Origin: Paraburkholderia antibiotica
Lineage (GTDB): Bacteria > Pseudomonadota > Gammaproteobacteria > Burkholderiales > Burkholderiaceae
Assembly: GCF_012927125.1 (NCBI RefSeq)
Contig: NZ_JABBFZ010000022.1
Location: 58,457 to 122,456, forward strand
Direction: 5' to 3'
Length of the DNA: 64,000 nucleotides
Part shown: positions 32,986-40,944 of the stretch, one piece after another
How the letters are laid out: each line of letters starts with the position of its first letter
Position numbering within the stretch: the first letter of the stretch is position 1
Translations under genes and position numbers: made by a program
The notes under the pieces: model-generated
Told to the model about the DNA's origin: nothing
Databases searched by the model: none
The model's input: the letters and a program-made list of their open reading frames with translations, nothing else

Positions 32986-33440
32986 TGGGCGAAATTGCTG
33001 AATCGATGCTCGACGGTTCGTGCTGCGAGCAATGCGGCGAATACCTTGGCGAAGCCGTCGGCTATCCGCAGTGTTGCGCCACGTGCGACCACGACAGCGA
33101 GCGCGAAGATAGCCAAGCGCGTCGAGCTTCGAACCGCGAGAACTCGAACCGCCTCTTGCGTGAGAACGGTTACACGTTCGACGAGCGCAACGGAGCCGCA
33201 CACCTGATCGTGCAGACGCAGCGCGGCATCGTCGATTTCTGGCCCGGCACCGGCAAATTCATCGTGCGCTCGACGCGCTACGAGGCACGTGGCGTCTTCA
33301 ACCTGATGCAGCACGCCGCACCACTCCAGCCTGCGGCACCCCTCGAAATTCAATGGAAGCCACACATGACGCCTCTCGCTGTTCGGGCGTATGTGCAGGC
33401 AGGTTTCATCTTGGTCGGCACGCCGGCCGCACTTCAATGA
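32985..33440 (+). CDS. Cys-rich phage protein, 151 residues
   Basis: Start ATG 32985 (TGATG overlap). The N-terminal region contains CCEQCGEYLGE and CCATCDHD, a probable zinc site. Residues ~60-105 are beta-like (GAAHLIVQTQRGIVDFWPGTGKF); the C-terminal part contains IQWKPHMTPLAVRAYVQAGF. It is not recognised, but the middle block resembles small phage proteins that read like single-domain nucleic-acid binders. Coupled to neighbours by overlap. Confidence 0.62.
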   Translation: MGEIAESMLDGSCCEQCGEYLGEAVGYPQCCATCDHDSEREDSQARRASNRENSNRLLRENGYTFDERNGAAHLIVQTQRGIVDFWPGTGKFIVRSTRYEARGVFNLMQHAAPLQPAAPLEIQWKPHMTPLAVRAYVQAGFILVGTPAALQ

Positions 33441-33448
33441 GGTTTCAC

Positions 33449-33745
33449 ATGAACAACAAACCGAGTCCGGTCATCGCAATGAGCACCGTCAAGTCGTCGC
33501 AGATTCACAGCATCGGCTATGACCCTGCCAGCCAGACGCTCGCCGTCCGCTTCAAGGATCGTGCAACCGACGAACCGACGTCGCTCTATCACTATTCGGG
33601 CGTGACGCCGGCGAACTTCGACGCGCTCAAGGGCGCCGAGTCGATCGGCTCGCACTTCTACAAGCACATCAAGCCGCACAAGGAGCGTTTCCCGTACGTG
33701 TGCGTCGAGAAGAAACCGGCCGGTGTCGAAAAGGAGCAGGCGTGA
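33449..33745 (+). CDS. KTSC-domain protein
   Basis: The ATG at 33449 (after GAGG) gives 98 residues; an ATG at 33437 that overlaps the preceding stop is an alternative. The sequence SSQIHSIGYDPASQTLAVRF ... SLYHYSGVTPANFDALKGAES followed by GSHFYKHIKP matches the KTSC domain, a small beta-alpha module found in phages and bacteria. The binding partner is unknown; related proteins are associated with lysyl-tRNA synthetase C-termini. The next gene begins by overlapping its stop (GTGA). Confidence 0.78.
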   Translation: MNNKPSPVIAMSTVKSSQIHSIGYDPASQTLAVRFKDRATDEPTSLYHYSGVTPANFDALKGAESIGSHFYKHIKPHKERFPYVCVEKKPAGVEKEQA

Positions 33746-34818
33746 GCACAGCACTTACCACGCGTCAGGAGTTCGGCGCACAGGAATCCACTCACGCACT
33801 GGTCGAAACCGCATCTACCGCCGTTGCCGCGAAAGCGAAGGCCATGGTTGAGGCTCGCTATGTGATGGCGATGCGCCAGCCGCGCAACTGGGATCAGGTT
33901 CGACAGGATCTGATGGCAGAGTGCAAGCGCCCCACATTCGCACACAACAAAAGTGCTTACTACCGCAAGCCGATCGGCAAAGGGGTGGAGGGGCTGGGCA
34001 TTCGCTTCGTTGAGGTCGCTCTGCGTTGCATGAAGAACGTTCTGGTCGAAACGACCATGACTTTCGAGGACGACACCAAGGAAATCCACTGCGTCAGTGT
34101 GACCGATCTTGAATCGAACTTGACCTATCCTTTGGACGTCCCGGTATCGAAGACGGTCGAGCGATCGAAGCCGGCGGATGACGGCTCGTATATCTCCGTG
34201 CGCAAAAACAGCTACGACAAGCTCGTCTACACAGTGCCGGCGAACGACGACGATCTCCTGAACAAGCGGGCGGCGCTGATTTCGAAGGCCATCCGAACGC
34301 TGGGCCTGCGCATCGTGCCAGGCGATCTGCAAGACGAAGCCGAGGCGATCATCAAGGCCGTCCGCCTGGACGAGGCCGCGCGCGACCCCGGCGCTGAGCG
34401 CAAGCGCATCGCTGATGCCTTTGGCGAAATGGGCGTCAAGGCCGCCGAGCTGGTCGCTTACCTAGGCCATTCGCTCGATACCTGTTCGCCGACGGAGCTA
34501 GTCGACCTGCGCGGCATATACGGCGCAATCAAGGACGGCGAAGCAACATGGAAGTCCGTCATGGAGAATAAGGCGGAACAATCCGGTAGCACGGACCCCG
34601 ACAACGATAACCGTTCAAGTGGTGCAGGCGCCGGCAACCGCGCAGCTCCCGCGACATGCAGCGACGATGAGTTCAAGCAGAAGTCTCCGGGCTGGCGCGA
34701 CCAGATCATTGGAAAGAAAAAGACGGTCGATGAACTCGTCGCGATGATCGAGACGCGCACGAAGCTCACCAACGAACAAAAGATGCAGATCGACGCATGG
34801 AGCCACGAGAATGACTAA
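33742..34818 (+). CDS. Probable single-strand annealing recombinase partner
   Basis: The start is the GTG at 33742 (GTGA overlap), giving 358 residues. The core from ~residue 35 to 235 (YVMAMRQPRNWDQVRQDLM, KGVEGLGIRFVEVALRCMKN, YDKLVYTVPANDDDLLNKRA, IVPGDLQDEAEAII) looks like phage recombination proteins of the RecT/Bet/annealase type; the C-terminus is acidic and Gly/Ser-rich with a final helical module (KKKTVDELVAMIETRTKLT). It stands immediately before a YqaJ exonuclease, the usual annealase-exonuclease pair. A true RecT match is not certain from sequence alone. Confidence 0.65.
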   Translation: MSTALTTRQEFGAQESTHALVETASTAVAAKAKAMVEARYVMAMRQPRNWDQVRQDLMAECKRPTFAHNKSAYYRKPIGKGVEGLGIRFVEVALRCMKNVLVETTMTFEDDTKEIHCVSVTDLESNLTYPLDVPVSKTVERSKPADDGSYISVRKNSYDKLVYTVPANDDDLLNKRAALISKAIRTLGLRIVPGDLQDEAEAIIKAVRLDEAARDPGAERKRIADAFGEMGVKAAELVAYLGHSLDTCSPTELVDLRGIYGAIKDGEATWKSVMENKAEQSGSTDPDNDNRSSGAGAGNRAAPATCSDDEFKQKSPGWRDQIIGKKKTVDELVAMIETRTKLTNEQKMQIDAWSHEND

Positions 34819-36433
34819 CCGGACGATGCACACCCTGACGCAGGGTAGCGACGAATGGATGGCCTTTCGCCTGACGAAGTTCGGCGCAAGCGAAGCTGCG
34901 GCGATGCTCGGCCTTTCAACAAAGGTCAAGCGGACCGAGCTGCTTCACATGAAGCACACCGGGAACCCGCGCGAATACAGTGATTGGGTGCAGAAGAACA
35001 TCTTCGACTATGGCCACGAAGTCGAAGCGCTCGCGCGTCCCGTGGTCGAAGAGATCATCGGTGATGACCTCTACCCGGTCACCTGCTCGGACGGCGAACT
35101 GTCTGTATCCCTCGACGGCATGACGATGGATGAAGAGACAGTGTGGGAGCACAAGCAGTATAACGAGGCGCTGTTCGACTCGATCATCAACGACGTGCTG
35201 CCCGACGAGCACATGCCGCAAGCACAGCAGGGCCTGATGGTCTCGAAGGCAAAGCGGCTTCTGTTCACGTGTTCGGACGGCACACGCGAGAAAATGGCGT
35301 CGATGTGGGTCTATCCGGACGAGGCGTATTTCGAGCGCATCTGCGCCGGCTGGGACCAGTTCGCGAAAGATCTTGCTGAGTACGTGGCTCAACCGATCGA
35401 GGTGAAGCCGATCGGGCGTACGCCCGAGACACTTCCCGCACTGCGGATCGAACTGACCGGCCAGGTCGTGACCAGCAATCTGACCGACTTCAAGCAGCAC
35501 GCACTCGCAGTGCTCGGAAACATCAATCGGGAACTGAAAACGGACCAGGACTTCGCGGATGCCGCGAAAACGGTCACGTGGTGTGAAGACGTCGAATCGC
35601 GCCTCGCTGCCGCGAAACAGCACGCGTTGAGCCAGACACAAACCATCGACGCACTGTTCAGCACTATCGACGACATCAGCGCCGAGGCACGCGCCATTCG
35701 ACTGGAACTCAACAAGCTAGTCGAGAAGCGAAAGACTGAGATCAAGGACGCTGCGCTGGTGGAACGACGCCAGAAATTCACCGAGCACGTTGCGACGCTC
35801 GACGCCGAGCTGAAGATCGTGCGCCTTGAAGTGGCAATGCCTGACTTCGCTGCTGCCGCGAAGAACAAGCGCACGGTCGCCACCTTGTACGACGCACTCG
35901 ACACGGCGCTCGCGGCCGGCAAGATCACAGCCGACACCGCCGCGCGCGACCTGCGCGCCAAGCTCGACTGGTATCGCCCGCACGACGAGGCGTACGGTTT
36001 TCTTTTCCGTGATTTGCAGCAGCTGATTCAGAAGCCCGTCGACGATTTCAAGCTGATCGTGACCACGCGCATCGAACAGCACAAGCTCGCCGAGGACCAC
36101 CGGGCGCGCGAGGCAGCAGAGGCGGCAGTGCAGGCAGCAGCGCAAACTGAAGCCGCACCAGTCGCTCTGGCGGCCATCAAAACCACCGCGGTTGTTCAGG
36201 GTGTACTGCCGATCGCCTCCACCCGGCCGCCCAACAGCGCGCCGACGCTGCGCCTGGGTCAGATCAATGAGAGGCTGGCGCCCATTTCCCTGACTGCGGA
36301 TGGTCTGGCGACCTTGGGCATTCAGCACGCCGCGACGGACAAGGCAGCGAAGCTCTACTACGAGGAAGATTTTCCACGTATCTGCAACGCGCTCGTGCAG
36401 CACGCCCTCGCTGCGATGGAGGTGAACGCATGA
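34811..36433 (+). CDS. YqaJ-type recombination exonuclease with C-terminal helical extension
   Basis: The 540-residue protein overlaps the annealase gene by 8 bp. Residues ~8-200 match YqaJ: QGSDEWMAFRLTKFGASEAA, GHEVEALARPVVEE with the active-site Glu, SLDGMT with the Asp and TVWEHKQYNE with the E-x-K of the PD-(D/E)XK nuclease. Residues ~230-440 are a long coiled coil (ESRLAAAKQHALSQTQTIDA), followed by an Ala/Gln-rich linker and a ~100-residue C-terminal module, unlike the ~200-residue short YqaJ proteins. It should degrade 5' ends of double-stranded DNA for homologous recombination. Confidence 0.88.
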   Translation: MTNRTMHTLTQGSDEWMAFRLTKFGASEAAAMLGLSTKVKRTELLHMKHTGNPREYSDWVQKNIFDYGHEVEALARPVVEEIIGDDLYPVTCSDGELSVSLDGMTMDEETVWEHKQYNEALFDSIINDVLPDEHMPQAQQGLMVSKAKRLLFTCSDGTREKMASMWVYPDEAYFERICAGWDQFAKDLAEYVAQPIEVKPIGRTPETLPALRIELTGQVVTSNLTDFKQHALAVLGNINRELKTDQDFADAAKTVTWCEDVESRLAAAKQHALSQTQTIDALFSTIDDISAEARAIRLELNKLVEKRKTEIKDAALVERRQKFTEHVATLDAELKIVRLEVAMPDFAAAAKNKRTVATLYDALDTALAAGKITADTAARDLRAKLDWYRPHDEAYGFLFRDLQQLIQKPVDDFKLIVTTRIEQHKLAEDHRAREAAEAAVQAAAQTEAAPVALAAIKTTAVVQGVLPIASTRPPNSAPTLRLGQINERLAPISLTADGLATLGIQHAATDKAAKLYYEEDFPRICNALVQHALAAMEVNA

Positions 36434-36618
36434 AACACGTCAGCACCGCCACGATGGTCGAGCGCCTGACCGGCATGCTCGGCACGGGTGACCTGAGCAA
36501 TTGGGAAGAAGGCTTCGTGCGCACGCTCGACGGCATACGCCTGGCGGGAAAACTCACCTCGATCACTGAAAAGCAGGTCGAATCGCTCGAACAGCTTCAC
36601 AACCGTTACTTCGCCTGA
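36430..36618 (+). CDS. Small phage protein, 62 residues
   Basis: ATG 36430 overlaps the exonuclease stop (ATGA). The product reads MKHVSTATMVERLTGMLGTG and ends with a helix ITEKQVESLEQLHNRYFA. Both halves are helical. Such proteins occur next to recombination exonucleases in phages; function unknown. Confidence 0.6.
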   Translation: MKHVSTATMVERLTGMLGTGDLSNWEEGFVRTLDGIRLAGKLTSITEKQVESLEQLHNRYFA

Positions 36619-36675
36619 CCACCTTACCGTAATCAACAGGTCAAGAAGATTTTATTTATATTAGGACTACCAATA

Positions 36676-37203
36676 ATGCATCCGTATCAGAAGCGTCAGG
36701 CTAAAAGCACACGTGCCGATCGGCGCGCCACCAACCGGCATCACGAGAAGATGCTCCGCAAGGGCGGCAAGACCCTGCAGAAGGCCACGGCGGATGTGTC
36801 GCGCCTGCATGCGGAAGGCCATGCCCTGATGTGGTATGCGTGCCGCTGCGGACATCGCGAGCGCACGTGGAACAGCCGCGACGATGTCGTCCCGTACATG
36901 GTGCCCTGCCCCTCATGTGGCCGCACCAGCCTTGCGCACGTCGATTTCGAACGCGATGAGGTATCGAAGCGATACGAGCCGCATGAAGGGCAGCGCGTTT
37001 TCGTGGATATGGCGCGCGACCAGGCAGAGATGATCGTCGAGCGTGCATTCGCCCGGCTCGGGCTGGACCGCGACCACAAGAATTTTGCCTCGACCGTCGA
37101 CGAGTTGCTGGGACACACGAGCGGAGGGTCGCCGCTCGTCGCGATCGCCGGCGACGTTGCCTACTACGCGCCGCGGGTTCGGATGGACGGCGATGCAGAC
37201 TGA
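36676..37203 (+). CDS. Zinc-ribbon phage protein, 175 residues
   Basis: It follows a 57-bp gap with AT-rich sequence and an AGGA site. The N-terminus is strongly basic (QKRQAKSTRADRRATNRHHE). Residues ~55-80 contain CRCGHRERTW and CPSCGRTS, which form a C4 zinc ribbon. The rest includes RVFVDMARDQAEMIVERAFA. A nucleic-acid-binding role is likely but no family is recognised. Its stop overlaps the next gene by 11 bp. Confidence 0.65.
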   Translation: MHPYQKRQAKSTRADRRATNRHHEKMLRKGGKTLQKATADVSRLHAEGHALMWYACRCGHRERTWNSRDDVVPYMVPCPSCGRTSLAHVDFERDEVSKRYEPHEGQRVFVDMARDQAEMIVERAFARLGLDRDHKNFASTVDELLGHTSGGSPLVAIAGDVAYYAPRVRMDGDAD

Positions 37204-37516
37204 TCTGTTCGGCGAACTCGCCCCCGCACCGGTCGACGAGAGGCAGCAGGCGCGCGAGCGACTTCAGGCCGCGATCGCAGCACAGCCTGAAGTGCTGCGC
37301 CCTTCGTGCGTGCCTGCCACACCAATGCCCACGACGAAACCCGAACTCGACGCGTGGGTGCGCACGACGCAGCGCATTTACCTGCTCTATCTCGTCGGCG
37401 CGATCCAACGCCTGAAATATCGTGACTCCAGCATCGCGAACGCTCGCTATGTGCTTTTGATCGCGAACGCTCGCTATGTGCTTTTGAAACTGAATGGCAT
37501 GGGAGGTCAATGGTGA
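37193..37516 (+). CDS. Phage protein with a 9-residue tandem duplication
   Basis: ATG at 37193 gives 107 residues. Residues 1-75 are helical (ERQQARERLQAAIAAQPEVL, DAWVRTTQRIYLLYLVGA). Near the C-terminus the nonapeptide IANARYVLL occurs twice in a row, encoded by a perfect 27-bp direct repeat at 37433-37486, so the frame is kept. No family recognised. It overlaps the neighbour genes on both sides. Confidence 0.6.
   Translation: MQTDLFGELAPAPVDERQQARERLQAAIAAQPEVLRPSCVPATPMPTTKPELDAWVRTTQRIYLLYLVGAIQRLKYRDSSIANARYVLLIANARYVLLKLNGMGGQW
37433..37486 (+). repeat. Perfect 27-bp tandem duplication within a gene
   Basis: The unit beginning ATCGCGAACGCTCGCTATGT (27 bp, ending GCTTTTG) occurs at 37433-37459 and again at 37460-37486 with no mismatch. 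As both copies are identical at every base, the duplication is recent or under constraint. Confidence 0.92.
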
Positions 37517-38580
37517 GCGATAGCACCAAGATCGAATGGACCGATGCGACGTGGAACCCGATTACGGGTTGCAGCGTGACGAGTCCCGGCTGCAAGAACT
37601 GCTACGCGATGAAGCTTGCCGGCACGCGCCTGCGCAACCATCCGAGTCGCGCTGGCCTCACCCGCGTGACAACGGCCGGTCCTGTCTGGACTGGCGAGGT
37701 CCGCTTTAATGAGCAATGGCTCGACCAGCCGTTCCGCTGGACGCGGCCGCGCATGATCTTCGTCTGTGCGCACGGCGACCTGTTCCATGAGTCGGTACCC
37801 GACGAGTGGATCGACAAGGTATTTGCCGTGATGGCTCGCGCGCGGCAGCACACGTACCAGGTGCTGACGAAGCGCGCTGACCGGATGCTTGAGTACTTCT
37901 CGCATCCGGACCGGCACGGCCGCGTGATTGCCGCATCGCATGAGATCGGCTGGGCGGGCATGGAGTGGTGCCCGTGGCCGCTGCCTAACGTCTGGATCGG
38001 TGTGAGCGTTGAGGATCAACGGCGCGCCGACGAGCGGATTCCGCTTTTGCTTCAGGTGCCAACCACCGTGCGCTGGATCAGCGCGGAGCCGTTACTCGGC
38101 CCCGTCGTTATGCAGCCGAACTGGCTCGAGCGGGAGTGGGAACAAGGTGTCTTCCCTTCCATTGACTGGGTCGTCGCCGGCGGCGAAAGCGGCTCCGACG
38201 CGCGACCCGCGCACCCTGACTGGCCACGCACGCTGCGCGACCAGTGCGCGGCCGCCGGCGTGCCGTTCCTGTTCAAGCAATGGGGGGCGTGGCGGCCGAT
38301 CAGCGAGGGCGAAAGCGACTGGTTCAGCAACCTGTATGTGTCGTGCCGTCGGGCACGTGAAGGCGAGGACCAAACCATCGTTGACGAAATGCAGGGGCGT
38401 CGATGCACCGTGGCGCAAGCTGTCATTCACTACGACGGCACCGTGTTCGAGGACATCGCCGCCTTTGCCGCTTACCAGCAGGGCACGGGCGCGATGCTCA
38501 CCTTTAACGTAGGCAAAAAAGCCGCCGGCCGCCAGCTCGACGGCCGCACGCACGACGAATTCCCGCGAGGTGCAGCATGA
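37510..38580 (+). CDS. DUF5131 (phage Gp37/Gp68) family protein
   Basis: The start is the ATG at 37510 behind GGGAGG, giving 356 residues; a GTG follows at 37513. The N-terminus KIEWTDATWNPITGCSVTSP then GCKNCYAMKLA is the hallmark of the family: three Cys (C-x6-C-x2-C), a layout reminiscent of radical-SAM proteins, though binding of an iron-sulfur cluster is not established. Further family blocks are FVCAHGDLFHESVPDEWID, QVLTKRADRM, PNVWIGVSVEDQRRADERIP and VVAGGESGSDARP. Function in phage growth is unknown. Confidence 0.85.
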   Translation: MVSDSTKIEWTDATWNPITGCSVTSPGCKNCYAMKLAGTRLRNHPSRAGLTRVTTAGPVWTGEVRFNEQWLDQPFRWTRPRMIFVCAHGDLFHESVPDEWIDKVFAVMARARQHTYQVLTKRADRMLEYFSHPDRHGRVIAASHEIGWAGMEWCPWPLPNVWIGVSVEDQRRADERIPLLLQVPTTVRWISAEPLLGPVVMQPNWLEREWEQGVFPSIDWVVAGGESGSDARPAHPDWPRTLRDQCAAAGVPFLFKQWGAWRPISEGESDWFSNLYVSCRRAREGEDQTIVDEMQGRRCTVAQAVIHYDGTVFEDIAAFAAYQQGTGAMLTFNVGKKAAGRQLDGRTHDEFPRGAA

Positions 38581-39047
38581 AGGCGCTGTCGATTCGCAAC
38601 CCCTGGGCCTGGCTGATCGTGCGCCCAGACCTGTCGGGCTCCGCGCGCGCCGCAGCGATCGCCGCCGGCGTCCTGAAGGACATCGAAAACCGAAGCTGGC
38701 CGACAAAGTTCCGTGGGCGTGTACTGATCCACGCGTCCAAGGGCATGACGCGCGCGGAATACGATGCAGCACAAGATCCACTCTGGCCGGTCGGTGGTCC
38801 GACGATCGAACTGCCGCCCTTCGACCAGTTGCAGCGCGGTGGAATCATCGGCGTCGCGACGATCGATGAATGCATCGATCCCATCGATCGCACGTCGCAC
38901 TGGCACATGGATGGCGCTTTCGGGTTCCATCTGACCGATGTGAAGCCGCTGCCGTTCGTCGCGTGCAAGGGTGCCCTCAACTTCTTCAACGTGCCCCCTG
39001 ACGTTGCAGTCCAGCTGCGGCAGATGCACGAACTGGGAGCGATCTGA
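38577..39047 (+). CDS. ASCH-domain protein
   Basis: The 156-residue protein starts MKALSIRNPWAWLIVRPD and contains KDIENRSWPTKFRGRVLIHA, GGIIGVATIDECID and GFHLTDVKPLPF, the ASCH (PUA-like) pattern. ASCH domains bind RNA or modified bases and are often encoded next to DUF5131 proteins in phages, as here (ATGA overlap). RNA-related regulation or nucleotide hydrolysis is possible but not shown. Confidence 0.85.
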   Translation: MKALSIRNPWAWLIVRPDLSGSARAAAIAAGVLKDIENRSWPTKFRGRVLIHASKGMTRAEYDAAQDPLWPVGGPTIELPPFDQLQRGGIIGVATIDECIDPIDRTSHWHMDGAFGFHLTDVKPLPFVACKGALNFFNVPPDVAVQLRQMHELGAI

Positions 39048-39394
39048 TGCCGTGCACGCCTTTCAAGTTGCCTGACGGCACGCGCGGGTTCATCTGCAGC
39101 CGTGGTCGGCGCGGCACGGCGCCGCAGTGCCGCGCCGACGGCTGCGGCGCCGAAAGCGATTTCCAGTGCGACTACCCGGTCGGCCCGCGCAAGACCTGCG
39201 ACCGGCATCTGTGCGCCACTCACGCGCACGAGATCGCACCCGACGTCCACTATTGCCCCGAACACTTCGCACTCTGGCAGCGCGCCGGCATACCTGTCCA
39301 AGCGAGCCTCATTTTCGACACGGAGGACGACATGCGCAACGGACCAGCGAAGACTTCGTTGTCCATCGACCGCGGCGCAGGAAAAGATTCATGA
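39047..39394 (+). CDS. Cys/His-rich zinc-binding phage protein
   Basis: The product has 115 residues. Cys and His residues recur (FICSRGRRG, CRADGCGAESDFQCDYPVGP, CDRHLCATHAH, HYCPEHFALW), suggesting two or more zinc sites, as in treble-clef or B-box-like modules. It follows the ASCH gene with a 1-bp overlap (TGATG) and ends by overlapping the excisionase candidate gene. No family recognised. Confidence 0.6.
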   Translation: MPCTPFKLPDGTRGFICSRGRRGTAPQCRADGCGAESDFQCDYPVGPRKTCDRHLCATHAHEIAPDVHYCPEHFALWQRAGIPVQASLIFDTEDDMRNGPAKTSLSIDRGAGKDS

Positions 39395-39627
39395 GTGACA
39401 CATTCCTTACCGCCGAAGAAATAGCAGAATTGTCCGGTGTCCGCAAAGGCCAGCGTGGCAAGACCCGCGATGAGCTTCAGGCTGCGTGGCTGCGCTCGTC
39501 GGGAATACCTTTTTGGACAAATGCGCGCGGTCGCCCGATCGTGGCACGCACCGCAATCGAAGGTCGAGTCGCAAGAGAGGAGCTACCGGCAAGACAATGG
39601 CAACCGCAAGCATTACGAGGAACATGA
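39391..39627 (+). CDS. DUF4224 protein, probable excisionase
   Basis: ATG 39391 overlaps the previous stop (ATGA) and gives 78 residues. The N-terminus SDTFLTAEEIAELSGVRKGQ, then QAAWLRSSGIPFWTNARGRP, matches DUF4224, which is almost always encoded just before a phage integrase. By this constant position it is thought to be a recombination directionality factor. It ends 3 bp before the integrase ATG. Confidence 0.8.
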   Translation: MSDTFLTAEEIAELSGVRKGQRGKTRDELQAAWLRSSGIPFWTNARGRPIVARTAIEGRVAREELPARQWQPQALRGT

Positions 39628-39630
39628 GCG

Positions 39631-40701
39631 ATGGGCCGAACACCGACCCGCAACCCTAATTTGCCGCCTGGCATGCGCGCCCGCCATCGCGGCAAGAAGA
39701 CCTACTATTTCTATGACTGGGGCGGCAAGCCGCGGCGCGAGGAATCACTCGGAACCGATTTCATTGTGGCCGTCCGGCGCTGGTCTGAGATCGAGGAGGC
39801 ACAGACGCCGAAGGCCGCTGAAGCGACACTCAAGGAAGCATTCGACGCCTACATTCGCGACATGCTCCCGAACAAGGCGCCGCGCACGCAGAAAGAAAAC
39901 CTCATTCAGATAGCACTCCTTAAGGAATTTTTCGGACTCGATGCGCCGCTCGACAAGATTGAGCCGGTGCATATCAAGCAGTACATGCACTGGCGGCACC
40001 GGAAAGCAGTCGCGTGGTATGAGTCAAAGAAGCGCGTTGCGCCGCCCGACGCGGGGCATGTGCGCGCGAATCGCGACATCGAGGTGCTGAGCCATATGTT
40101 CAATTACGCGCGCGAGATTGGAATGACAAAGGCCCCGAACCCGTGCCTTGGCGTCAAGAAGAACGTCGAGCGAGGGCGCGACGTGTATGTGGAAGATGAC
40201 CTATTCGAGAAGGTGTACGCACAAGCTGACCAACCCACTCGCGATGCAATGGATCTCGCCTACCTTACCGGCCAGCGGCCACAGGACATGCTTAACTACG
40301 ACGAGCGTGATATTCGGGACGGTTTTATCCATCTGCAGCAAGGCAAGACGAAGAAGAAGCTGCGCATGGAAGTGAGTGGCGAGTTAGCAAAGATCATCGC
40401 TCGCATCCGTGCGCGCAAGGCAAGCTATAAGGTGGTGAGTACGGCACTGATTGTCAACGAGCTCGGGCAGCCGATGATGCTCGATGCGCTGCAGCGGCGC
40501 TTCCGCGAAACGCGGCGGGCCGCCGGCGTACCGGACAACGCGTTCCAGATTCGTGACCTGCGCGCCAAAGCGGGGACGGACAAGACCGATGACACGGGAG
40601 ACATCCGGCAGGCACAGAAGCAGCTCGGGCACACATCCGTGACCATGACGGAACACTACGTGCGCAATCGACGCGGTGACAAGGTCAAGCCGACGAAGTG
40701 A
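39631..40701 (+). CDS. int: Tyrosine-family phage integrase
   Basis: The 356-residue protein has an N-terminal arm-binding part (LPPGMRARHRGKKTYYFYDW, AP2-like), a core-binding SAM-like helix bundle (residues ~65-165), and the catalytic domain. The first catalytic Arg is in LTGQRPQDML (~residue 215), the box II segment is QIRDLRAKAGTD in which the usual His is replaced by Arg, the second His/Arg block is LGHTSVTMTEHY, and the nucleophile Tyr is about residue 340. It lies 76 bp from the 3' end of selC and would insert the phage there. Confidence 0.94.
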   Translation: MGRTPTRNPNLPPGMRARHRGKKTYYFYDWGGKPRREESLGTDFIVAVRRWSEIEEAQTPKAAEATLKEAFDAYIRDMLPNKAPRTQKENLIQIALLKEFFGLDAPLDKIEPVHIKQYMHWRHRKAVAWYESKKRVAPPDAGHVRANRDIEVLSHMFNYAREIGMTKAPNPCLGVKKNVERGRDVYVEDDLFEKVYAQADQPTRDAMDLAYLTGQRPQDMLNYDERDIRDGFIHLQQGKTKKKLRMEVSGELAKIIARIRARKASYKVVSTALIVNELGQPMMLDALQRRFRETRRAAGVPDNAFQIRDLRAKAGTDKTDDTGDIRQAQKQLGHTSVTMTEHYVRNRRGDKVKPTK

Positions 40702-40733
40702 TTTTTGCGGAAAAGCACACTTTTTGCGGAAAA
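40702..40733. repeat. Two direct repeats between integrase and selC, possible arm-type sites
   Basis: The 13-mer TTTTTGCGGAAAA is found at 40702-40714 and 40721-40733, 19 bp apart. The first copy begins at the end of the integrase gene. Their place next to the attachment site suggests binding sites for integrase arm domain or the excisionase. Confidence 0.6.
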
Positions 40734-40777
40734 ATTCCAGGCGATTTCCAGCAAATAAAAAATCGCGCAAAGCCTTG

Positions 40778-40873
40778 TGGCGGAAGGCAGATGGAGTCGA
40801 ACCATCCTGAGAGCGTCTGACGCCCTCAACCGGGTTTGAAGCCCGGCCGCACCACCGGATACGAATGCCTTCC
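40778..40873 (-). tRNA. selC: tRNA-Sec (UCA anticodon), phage attachment site
   Basis: On the minus strand GGAAGGCA opens an 8-bp acceptor stem that pairs with TGCCTTCC, followed by G and encoded CCA. The anticodon TCA lies at 40837-40839 in the loop CTTCAAA. The total length is 96 nt with an extended variable arm, diagnostic of bacterial selenocysteine tRNA. The integrase gene is on its 3' side, so the T-arm/acceptor part is probably the att core. The gene is intact. selB and selA lie directly upstream on the same strand. Confidence 0.97.
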
Positions 40874-40944
40874 TTCGGTGATCGCTAACGACGATGCTAA
40901 CGAACGACGAGTTGCTCATTGAACCGATCAACCCGATACGTGGC

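Larger units (their letters stand above)
1..40790. mobile_element. Temperate podovirus-like prophage integrated at selC (left end outside window)
   Basis: The segment carries integrase and a DUF4224 excisionase candidate at its right end, a divergent repressor/Cro immunity region near 29.7 kb, recombination and replication genes, small and large terminase, portal, scaffold, capsid, adaptor and tail genes. No tape-measure, sheath or major tail-tube gene is seen, and there are several long internal-virion-type proteins, which points to a short-tailed virion. The right boundary lies at or inside the 3' part of selC; the left attachment site, which should repeat the selC 3' end, is not in the window. 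Lysis genes are not recognised and may lie further left. Confidence 0.93.
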
